Part shown: one piece after another, positions 17,449 through 24,898 of the stretch
Numbering within the stretch: position 1 is the first letter of the stretch
Layout: each line of letters begins with the position of its first letter
Origin: an uncultured Bacteroidota bacterium
GTDB taxonomy: Bacteria > Bacteroidota > Bacteroidia > Chitinophagales > Chitinophagaceae
Assembly (NCBI GenBank): GCA_903824665.1
Contig: CAIJXT010000035.1
Location: 30,964-94,963, forward strand
Direction: 5' to 3'
Length of the DNA: 64,000 nt
The notes under the pieces: generated by a model
Database searches by the model: none
Told to the model about the DNA's origin: nothing
What the model saw: only the letters and a program-made list of their open reading frames with translations
Translations under genes and position numbers: made by a program

Positions 17449-18219
17449 TTAGTGGAATTTGGTCAATCCCAGTCTCCTCAGCAGGGTGTCTTTTCTCTGT
17501 TTTGAGACCGCCAAGATTGTACCATCCATCATTTTGACAGTATTATCGTGCTTTGCAAATTCCACTACATGTTCTAGGTTGACCAGGTTTCTGTTGTGAA
17601 TACGGCAAAAGCCATGCCGCTCTATTACTTCTTCCCATTTGCCAATGCTGACTGTAGAAGCTAATTTCTTTTTTCCATAAACTTCATTTGTCAAAAAAAA
17701 GAACGTTGTTGTGTTCTCTGATTGAGCGTATAGTATGTTATCGGTCTTAACCCGGATATTGCGATCTATATCACTAATCCATATAGTCTTAGTTTCATCC
17801 CGTTCCAATTCAAGATTCATTTTTAGGGTTCTTACACGTTCAATACTGGCGGCTCTATTTTCAAAAAAACGGTTCAGCGATACACCCAACTCACTCGGCA
17901 AGACCGGCTTGGGCAAGAAATCAAGAGCACACAACCGAATTGCATTAATTGCGTTGCTGGTGTTATTATGTTGTGTGGTAAAAATAACAGCAAAATCAAG
18001 ATTATCGAATCGTTTAATCAATTCAAACCCACTTCCTCCTCCTTCGAGTTCTATATCAAGAAAAACCAACTCAGGCTTACGTTCGTTAATAGACCTTTCA
18101 GCATCCTGTATGTTTGTACAAACTGCTAGGATATCAATCTGTTGATGGAGGTCTTTTATCGAACGGATAAGTGTGTCACTATGATTTGGGTCATCTTCAA
18201 CAATAATACTTTTTATCAT
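17449..18219 (-). CDS. LytTR-family response regulator
   Basis: The 256-residue product has an N-terminal receiver domain (1-125) with an acidic pair in IIVEDDPNH, the phosphoacceptor Asp in ELVFLDIELEGGG (about residue 55) and a conserved Lys in FLPKPV (about 105). The LytTR DNA-binding domain (about 150-250) includes ILYAQSENTTTFFFL and FCRIHNRNLVNLEHV. It is the partner of the TPR kinase ending 19 bases upstream (18239). LytTR regulators bind short direct repeats; none was identified here. This pair and the one at 20994-24087 look like related neighbours. Confidence 0.9.
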   Translation of the reverse strand: MIKSIIVEDDPNHSDTLIRSIKDLHQQIDILAVCTNIQDAERSINERKPELVFLDIELEGGGSGFELIKRFDNLDFAVIFTTQHNNTSNAINAIRLCALDFLPKPVLPSELGVSLNRFFENRAASIERVRTLKMNLELERDETKTIWISDIDRNIRVKTDNILYAQSENTTTFFFLTNEVYGKKKLASTVSIGKWEEVIERHGFCRIHNRNLVNLEHVVEFAKHDNTVKMMDGTILAVSKQRKDTLLRRLGLTKFH

Positions 18220-18238
18220 AATAGTTCCTATTTTCGAA

Positions 18239-20266
18239 TTATTCCATTATTACCAACGGTAAAGCAAAAATAACTTTTGTGCCCTTTGTATTGTTGTCCT
18301 TGCCTGCCAAATCTACTATGCTTAGTGGCGACGCGCCTGCGGAGTCATTTGCCATTTTCAATAGTCTTTCAGCAAGAGTACTTCCAATAGATGTCCTAAA
18401 CTTGTCATTACCTTCTTTGTTCTGTGTCGCGGCCAAACGGCCAATCCCATTGTCCTCTACTATACATAACAACTGATCTTTGTTCTGTGAAATTAATATT
18501 TTCAGTTTTCCGCCAAATGTTTTTTTAAATCCATGCTTAATAGCATTCTCCGCAAGAACCTGAAATATAAGAGGCGGGACAAACGTATTTTCTTCGTCAA
18601 TGCTATTGTCTATGTCAATTTCCCATTCTAAACTCCCACAAGGAAACCTTAGTGCTTCTAGCTCGAGATAATCCCTTAAAATTGCCATATCCTCCCTTAG
18701 TGATATGTTTTTTTTTATGGCGTTTTCCAAGACACGTCTGATCAACCTGCTGAATAGGATCAAATATTCACTTGCCTTGTCTTTTTCATTATTCCTGATG
18801 AAATTATTTATTGAATCCATTGTATTGCCAATAAAATGATCGCTCATCTGGGCATTCAATGCTTCTTGCTTCAATGCTATCACTTCCTGTTTAAAAAGGT
18901 AGATCTTCCTTTTCCGGTAAGCATAAACGATGGAGCCGGAAATAATGAATATGGAAATGGCGGAAATGATCCCAATAGTGCTTTTTTTCTTTTGATCTTC
19001 TATTTTTGCTTCACTTCTTATCTTATCATTTTGAAGAATGACATTCTCTTTTTCCTTTTGTTCGATCTTGTATTTTGCATTCATTTGCGAAATAGCCTTA
19101 GCCATGTCCTCGTTAAATAAACTATCTTTCAATGCCAATCCTTTACTTGCATAGGCTAACGCCAGATCAGTTTTTCCGCTTTTCTTACAGATTTCGAATA
19201 ATAGCAGGTTATTTTCCGTACGCAGTTTTAAGTATCCTGTCTTAGGGCTCATTCTTAATGCCTTTGTCGCAATATTATTTGCCTTGTTATTTTCATTCTT
19301 TGCTAAATACAACCTGGCTAATCTGTTTGATGTCGTAAGGAACCCATCTCTATCATTCGTTTTACTGCGCAGGTCGAGTGCTTTTTTAAAATAGTCTTCT
19401 GCAATTGACCACTTACCTAACTCGAAATAGACCTGCCCAATATTGTCGGTCGTAGTTGCTATTGTTTTTGTGTTTCCATATTTCTCTTTGATGTTCAGGG
19501 CAGTAAAATAGTTTGTCAGTGCCTTTTCATATTCCTTCTTGATCCTGAAAATATTTCCAATGTTGTTGAAAGCAGAGGCAATACCTAGTGAGTCAAGTTC
19601 TTTTTCTAGTATTGCCATTGCTTTATGATTGTAGTTCAAGGCTTCGTCCAGCCTATTGAGTTCTTTCAGGATGTTGCCAATAGTCATGTAAGATGTTGCC
19701 AGTTCATTTTTCCTGTCAAAAGTTTCGAGTATCTTAACAGACTCCATACTGGTTCCGAAAGCTTCCTCATAGTTACCCTGGTTCTTATAGGCGATTGCAA
19801 GGTTTGCAAGGCATTGGGCATATAATTCCTGCCTTATATGAAATTGGAAAATATTTTTTGCGTTAGTAAAGTACTTTATTGCGCTATCGTAGTCCGTTCT
19901 TTCGCTAAATATCAAACCAATATTATTTAGCGCTATCGCTTCATTTAAGGTGTCATGTGCTTGCCTGGAAACGATTACTGCCTTATGATAATAGGTATCA
20001 GATAATGCTACTTCCTTTTTTTGCAGATAAAGGGTTGCTATTAGTATTAAGCATTTCAAGTGTTCCTTATTGTCATTCTCCGATATCGCTATACTATCTG
20101 CCCGAAAGGCAAAACCCAGTCTTTTGTCGTAGCCGTCACTGTCATTTTTGGCGTGGCCAATAAGATCAGAAACTATGTCCGGTATTTTTTCCGGTTCATT
20201 TTTTGTTTTGCAGCTATATACACCAATCAATAGAATAATTAGTACTATCCTTGAAATTACCTGCAT
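18239..20266 (-). CDS. TPR-containing sensor histidine kinase, LytS type
   Basis: The 675-residue product starts with a lipoprotein-like signal (LLIGVYSCKTK, Cys near 19). About seven TPR units follow (60-370), then a transmembrane helix (about 425-450), a short coiled coil and a His_kinase box with the candidate His in MSDHFIGNTMDSINNFI (about 485). The usual form is NPHFLFNSLNSI, so it is somewhat altered. A HATPase_c domain ends the protein, with an N box VLAENAIKHGFKK and a G box VEDNGIGR. TPR kinases of this type sense unknown signals in Bacteroidota. It is co-transcribed with the LytTR regulator 19 bases downstream. Confidence 0.9.
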   Translation of the reverse strand: MQVISRIVLIILLIGVYSCKTKNEPEKIPDIVSDLIGHAKNDSDGYDKRLGFAFRADSIAISENDNKEHLKCLILIATLYLQKKEVALSDTYYHKAVIVSRQAHDTLNEAIALNNIGLIFSERTDYDSAIKYFTNAKNIFQFHIRQELYAQCLANLAIAYKNQGNYEEAFGTSMESVKILETFDRKNELATSYMTIGNILKELNRLDEALNYNHKAMAILEKELDSLGIASAFNNIGNIFRIKKEYEKALTNYFTALNIKEKYGNTKTIATTTDNIGQVYFELGKWSIAEDYFKKALDLRSKTNDRDGFLTTSNRLARLYLAKNENNKANNIATKALRMSPKTGYLKLRTENNLLLFEICKKSGKTDLALAYASKGLALKDSLFNEDMAKAISQMNAKYKIEQKEKENVILQNDKIRSEAKIEDQKKKSTIGIISAISIFIISGSIVYAYRKRKIYLFKQEVIALKQEALNAQMSDHFIGNTMDSINNFIRNNEKDKASEYLILFSRLIRRVLENAIKKNISLREDMAILRDYLELEALRFPCGSLEWEIDIDNSIDEENTFVPPLIFQVLAENAIKHGFKKTFGGKLKILISQNKDQLLCIVEDNGIGRLAATQNKEGNDKFRTSIGSTLAERLLKMANDSAGASPLSIVDLAGKDNNTKGTKVIFALPLVIME

Positions 20267-20298
20267 ACATTAGAAATTTTTAGCAAGGTAAAACAAAA

Positions 20299-20328
20299 AC
20301 CCACCTGAAATAGGCATTTCAGATGGGT
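20299..20328 (-). terminator. Terminator downstream of the small lipoprotein gene
   Basis: A 13-bp stem with one C-A mismatch (20299-20311 with 20316-20328) and a 4-base loop is followed on the minus strand by TTTTTGTTTT. Confidence 0.75.
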
Positions 20329-20349
20329 CTGTAAAAATATTACGCCTCT

Positions 20350-20739
20350 TTACTGTTGTATTAGAAGTGTATCAATCCTGGAAGTGACGGAATCTACCAG
20401 AACCATAGTTGTATTAATGGGTACATACCCATCGTTTGTGGCACTAAGATTCCACTGTCCCAGGTATGGTACTGATAAGGAGCACACACCGGAATTGTCG
20501 GTTGTGCCCGTCACAACATCATTACCAATCTGTAGTTTAATGGACGAACCGCTGACAGGGCTATTTTCGATATTTACATGGTTTATGATAATAATTGGAC
20601 GGTCATCATCTTCCCCCCCGTCGCGGTGGGCTACATTCATACTTGCGGTTTGTTGTGGCTGGGTGTTGTCTTTACTTTTCGAGCAACTTAATATCAAAAG
20701 GCTCCCAATTGCCATAAATAGCACTATTTTGTTTTTCAT
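20350..20739 (-). CDS. Small lipoprotein with a carboxypeptidase-regulatory-like domain
   Basis: I take ATG 20739 rather than the upstream ATG at 20769, because the sequence MKNKIVLFMAIGSLLILSC gives a clean lipobox (LILSC). The mature part is 110 residues. It has an acidic stretch (DGGEDDDRP), then a short beta-sandwich pattern: SPVSGSSIKLQIG, GTTDNSGVCSLSVPYLGQW and STNDGYVPIN-like turns. This fits a carboxypeptidase-regulatory or transthyretin-like fold. It sits between two kinase/regulator pairs and may be a target or accessory of either; nothing in the sequence decides this. Confidence 0.6.
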   Translation of the reverse strand: MKNKIVLFMAIGSLLILSCSKSKDNTQPQQTASMNVAHRDGGEDDDRPIIIINHVNIENSPVSGSSIKLQIGNDVVTGTTDNSGVCSLSVPYLGQWNLSATNDGYVPINTTMVLVDSVTSRIDTLLIQQ

Positions 20740-20840
20740 CGAACATGATTTTTGGAATAGGAGCTGCACACGGCTGAAGTGATTTGATACATCACCCCTT
20801 ACTCAGCACAAATCGTAGCTGGCTCCAGTTAAAAAATGGC

Positions 20841-20938
20841 GGGAAATAATTAATACGCAATCGTCTACTTGTTATTCACTGGTATTAGTGAATTGCTTAT
20901 TTCCCATTATCACATTTACAAATAGCCAATTGCGTATT
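20841..20938. repeat. Crossed inverted repeats in the gap between the lipoprotein and the second regulator
   Basis: GGGAAATAA (20841-20849) pairs with TTATTTCCC (20897-20905). AATACGCAAT (20852-20861) pairs with ATTGCGTATT (20929-20938). A small hairpin, ATTCACT with AGTGAAT, lies between them. The order A-B-A'-B' could fold as a pseudoknot in RNA or mark two operators. Confidence 0.35.
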
Positions 20939-20993
20939 ATCTATAGCAAAGTTGGGAATATACCGGAATGTATTTTTTCGGTATTTGGGAAAT

Positions 20994-21863
20994 TTACCGA
21001 AAGACTTCGGAGTAGAAGTAGGTGGGGATATGTTCGCTGATTTTCGGTAGCGATGGTCTTATTTCCTGATCAAATAAAGCAGTTGGCACATACTTCAAAT
21101 GTTGGACTGAGTTGTTGGTCATAACGAAAATTATTTCCAGAACATTTGTATCAATGTAAGCAACCCAAAGCAGGTTAACTATCAAATGGCTGTTTACCGA
21201 TTTGAAATTTGGATTTAATTCCTTGAATTCCTTAAGTGTACTGGACGTTGAGGTTGCTGTATGTATTTCGCCCGACACCAAGTCTCGGTAATGAATGGCG
21301 ATTCTTTCGTTTTTTAAAGATTCCACATATAGCACATCAAAGAATATTATTGTCGATTTTGTGCTTATTTTCTGAGATTCAATGCTGCCGATCCTATTTG
21401 TGCTTTCATTAAAATACTTGCTACGAAAATTCTTATTGCCATAAAGCATTACATTGAGAATGCTGTTTTCAAATGCGCTCAAAGCTGATTGAATATCATC
21501 CTTATCTTTAGAGTAACAAAAGTCATCGTACTGTTTGTCTCTTAATTCTTCTTTGGTGTAACGTATGGAGGCATCTGTTATCGAATGGAGGATCTTATAG
21601 ATCCTGTATCTTGCATTGTCGACTAATTTAAACAAATCAGTACCATAGTTGCCATTAAGATTGTAGTCGACTAGTAAAAGCCCTATCTCCTGTTGATTGC
21701 TCAGAATGTAACGCTTTGCTTCTTGAAAGGCGTTTACCCTGCTAAATGTCTTAACATGATATATTGCCAATTCGGATTGATAGCTTTCAACAGCCATTTC
21801 AAGCTTTTGAGCGTTGAGGATGTTATCATCAACCAAGACAATATTTATTTTCAGTTTATCCAA
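20994..21863 (-). CDS. Response regulator with receiver and LytTR-like output domain
   Basis: The 289-residue product appears to start at TTG 21863, overlapping the kinase stop by 8 bases; the next Met is at residue 23 and would cut the receiver strand. The receiver (about 5-135) has the acidic pair LVDDN and the phosphoacceptor Asp in LLLVDYNLNG (about 66). The C-terminal part (about 170-275) has LytTR features: IIFFDVLYVESLKNERIAIHY and SVNSHLIVNLLWV. It is more diverged than the regulator at 17449. The overlapping kinase upstream is its likely partner. Confidence 0.8.
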   Translation of the reverse strand: MDKLKINIVLVDDNILNAQKLEMAVESYQSELAIYHVKTFSRVNAFQEAKRYILSNQQEIGLLLVDYNLNGNYGTDLFKLVDNARYRIYKILHSITDASIRYTKEELRDKQYDDFCYSKDKDDIQSALSAFENSILNVMLYGNKNFRSKYFNESTNRIGSIESQKISTKSTIIFFDVLYVESLKNERIAIHYRDLVSGEIHTATSTSSTLKEFKELNPNFKSVNSHLIVNLLWVAYIDTNVLEIIFVMTNNSVQHLKYVPTALFDQEIRPSLPKISEHIPTYFYSEVFR

Positions 21864-24087
21864 TATTCTTTCTAATAAATTGGAGAATTACTTTGGTACC
21901 CTTACCATCGTTTAAGTCGTGCTTTTTGTCAAACACTTGATTCTCAGAAAAGACAATTAAATACTCTTCACCCTCAAAATTGTTAAAGACCTTGATAAGG
22001 TTTTGGGCAAGATCATTTCCGCTACTTTCCATACGTGTGTTTTGCTTTTTGCTTTTTGTGTACTCAATTCCACAACCGTTATCATCAATACTGATTGCGT
22101 ATCCCCTTTCTGTTTTTAATGCACTTATCTTAATATCTAAAACATATTGTATTTCCTCCTCATCGCCGATTAAACCATGCTTCAGGGAGTTCATAATAAA
22201 GTTGTTTAAAAGATGGGTAGGAACATGCATGTCATTTAAGACATAATCATTCTGTATTTCGTTAATAATATTGATCTTATACCCTTCGCCCAAATGCACA
22301 ATTTGGAAAGCTTGTGCATATTCTTTAGACAAATCGATTTCTCGGCTGACGGTTGTGACAATTTCTTTTGAATATGCGTAATATTTAGTAATGTAGTTAC
22401 TTACAACACCTGAAAAGTGTATTATGTGCTCAATATTAAGTTTAAATGTGTCATTAGGAGGCAGATCTTTCCGGATAAACCTGTTCATTTTTATTTCCAC
22501 ATAATCCGCGATGTTTTTCACAAGCGTTTTGATTTCATGATTGGTTGCATGTTGGTTTAATACTTCCAGAATTCTGATCTTATTTTCTTGATCATATAGT
22601 ATAGCCTCATTTTCCAATACTATAGCTCGCTGTTGTACAAGACTCTTTTCGAGACCCAATTTGTTTGCTTTATAGCCCTCTTCAATTGATCTCTTTCGCC
22701 AGTACAAAATCAGCAACCCAAACGCACTGATAATTAGCAAACTGGAAATGCTCAAAATCAATTTTTGATTTTTGTGTCGTACGATTCTTGCTTCATTTAT
22801 GACCTCATTCCTTTTCAGAACTGCGTTTTCTCTATTTTTCTTTTCAGTGTCATATTTTATTTGCAGATCATTAATATTCTTATTGTTTTCGTTGTTTAAT
22901 ATTGAATCCTTTACTTCCGTGTAGCGTACAAACATTTCATATCCGTTCCTGAAATCTCCCATAGCCACATAGTTGTATGACAACCCCCGGTAACCATCCC
23001 GAAGCCGATCCCTGGAACCAACTTGCATCGAAATGTTAATTGCTTCCTTGTAACACTTTGTGGCAGCTGAATATTGCTTTGTGTCTGCATATACCTGAGC
23101 AATATTAATTAGGGAAGATGCTATGTCTACTTTATTGCCAACTTGTTCAGCAAGATTTTTTGATTTGAAAAGATATCTTAACGCTTCAGAATAATTCTTT
23201 AGGTAATAATATATTGTACCGATATTGTCTACGCAGCTTATGATGCCCTTCTTGTTGTCAATTTCCTCAAGTTTTGATAGCGCCTCGATATAATATTTCA
23301 AAGCAGTTTTATAGTCTTCCTTTCTAGCGTATGCGTTACCCATATTATTCAACGTATAACCCAAGTCTCCCTTATTACCTAAACTATCCCTTATCAATTT
23401 TGCCTTCTGATAATATTCTAGAGCCTTATCATAAGCACCGAGTGCCATATGAATATTGCCCACATTATTGTAGGAGTTTGACATTTCGGACTTGAGCCCC
23501 AATTCTTCCTCAATCTGCAAGTCTTTAATATAATATTGCAACGCAGTATCAAATTTGGCCATCCCTTCATAGATCAGTCCTAAATTGTTGTAGGTTGCTC
23601 CGAGTCTTGTCTTTTTGCCTAATTTCTGCTCTATCTTTAAGGATTGTAGTTGATATAACAATGCCGTGTCAAAGTTTCCATTATCGGTATATATGTTGCC
23701 AATGTTGCTTAGTACCATTGCGGTTCCATTCAAATCTTTCAATTCCTCATAAAAAGAAAGAGAAGTCAAAAAATATTTCAATGATTCCCTATAACTCCCT
23801 ATATCATAATAGAACAGACCAATATTATTGTTTGCATTAGCCAGCCCGGGTTTGTAATTTAGTTTATTAGAAAGGGTTATTGCATAATGGCCGTAGAGTA
23901 GGGATCTTGTTGTATCTCGATCCGATAATTTATATGATAAAGAATTTAGCAACTTTACTTTGTTTGTATCCTCTCCTTGTTTTTGCATAACTCTTTCCAG
24001 AGAGTCAATAACACCCAACTTCTGTCCCTTAGCTGTCAACCCTACTAAAAGACCCAGTATTATCTGAAATATCAAAAATGCTCTCAC
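21856..24087 (-). CDS. TPR-containing sensor histidine kinase with degenerate H-box
   Basis: The 743-residue product starts at GTG 24087 with a signal peptide (IFQIILGLLVGLTAKGQ). About nine TPR units follow (50-390) with NNIGxIYxxxGxYxxALxYY patterns. A transmembrane helix (about 445-465), a coiled coil and a HATPase_c domain (about 610-740) follow; the latter has LLNNFIMNSLKHG and IDDNGCGIEYT. The segment where LytS kinases have NPHFLFN reads NQHATNHEIKTLVKN, so the phosphoacceptor region is unusual. Upstream is the transposase remnant; downstream the regulator overlaps by 8 bases. Confidence 0.85.
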   Translation of the reverse strand: MRAFLIFQIILGLLVGLTAKGQKLGVIDSLERVMQKQGEDTNKVKLLNSLSYKLSDRDTTRSLLYGHYAITLSNKLNYKPGLANANNNIGLFYYDIGSYRESLKYFLTSLSFYEELKDLNGTAMVLSNIGNIYTDNGNFDTALLYQLQSLKIEQKLGKKTRLGATYNNLGLIYEGMAKFDTALQYYIKDLQIEEELGLKSEMSNSYNNVGNIHMALGAYDKALEYYQKAKLIRDSLGNKGDLGYTLNNMGNAYARKEDYKTALKYYIEALSKLEEIDNKKGIISCVDNIGTIYYYLKNYSEALRYLFKSKNLAEQVGNKVDIASSLINIAQVYADTKQYSAATKCYKEAINISMQVGSRDRLRDGYRGLSYNYVAMGDFRNGYEMFVRYTEVKDSILNNENNKNINDLQIKYDTEKKNRENAVLKRNEVINEARIVRHKNQKLILSISSLLIISAFGLLILYWRKRSIEEGYKANKLGLEKSLVQQRAIVLENEAILYDQENKIRILEVLNQHATNHEIKTLVKNIADYVEIKMNRFIRKDLPPNDTFKLNIEHIIHFSGVVSNYITKYYAYSKEIVTTVSREIDLSKEYAQAFQIVHLGEGYKINIINEIQNDYVLNDMHVPTHLLNNFIMNSLKHGLIGDEEEIQYVLDIKISALKTERGYAISIDDNGCGIEYTKSKKQNTRMESSGNDLAQNLIKVFNNFEGEEYLIVFSENQVFDKKHDLNDGKGTKVILQFIRKNIG

Positions 24088-24437
24088 AAAAAAATGATAA
24101 AAAGGCTAAAAAAAAATCTCGTAATTCTATAGATCATGCATAGGCTGAATTCAAGCAGCAAATGCAACACTATGTAAATTTAGCAATTTAGTTGATGTGA
24201 TAAATTTGTTCTTTTTACGAGGACTGTTGTTGAGCTTTTTTTGCACTTGATTTATTCTGTCTACTGTTATTGTGCTAAGTGCATTAAAGCAATTTTTTGA
24301 GAAAATCGACGCCATCAAAAAAATGGCGAGCTATCGATATACCTATACTCTCCAAACAATATACTATTGACAATAATTAGACTGGCTACAGATAATGACA
24401 CATCACAATGTATGCCTAAATTGGTCAACTGAAAAAG
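24088..24437. other. Non-coding AT-rich gap
   Basis: I see no credible gene or RNA here. The segment next to 24438 is probably the outer end of the decayed insertion sequence. No clear inverted terminal repeat was found by eye. Confidence 0.4.
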
Positions 24438-24850
24438 TCAGATGCCAACTACTAATGATTTTGGAGTCGGAGGTTCATCATTCATAAAGGTAGCCACGTA
24501 TGCAATAAGGTTTGACCATAAGGCAAAAGGCACTTGCCCGGCCAGATTGACTAGGTTGGTTACCATTATTATGGAGACGATTAACAATTCGCTAGTCTTT
24601 GCCAGTCGGGCTTTTATGTGACCTAAGCCATACTTTCTTTTTGCCTGGCCAAACTTGCCTTCTATTGGGTTTCGCTCTCCCGGACTTACGTGTTATTTCA
24701 CTGCATTTGGTCTTCCAAGTGGCTTGGCTTTTAGATTTATCCCAAGCAGCTATAGTTGCTTTCCGTTCTCCCAGGTACAATCTATTTTGTCGGCCAGTGG
24801 CTCCTTACGGTATTATCCAAATCGCCTTTTATACCTTTCAGGCCGATTTT
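24438..24850 (-). pseudogene. Remnant of an IS1182-like (DDE) transposase, C-terminal part
   Basis: On the minus strand a frame ending at TGA 24438-24440 reads ERNPIEGKFGQAKRKYGLG, then HIKARLAKTSELLIVSIIMV, which is the typical C-terminal region of IS1182/IS5-type DDE transposases. Further upstream KAKPLGRPN is recognisable, but in-frame stops break the gene: one after LGRPNAVK and another near ENGKQL. The N-terminal two thirds is missing; the hsdR 3' end begins at 24899. It marks past insertion-sequence activity at the edge of the defence operon. Confidence 0.7.
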
Positions 24851-24898
24851 AGAGCGACAACTGATGTTTGGAAATACGTCAAAACAGTTAATATTTTA

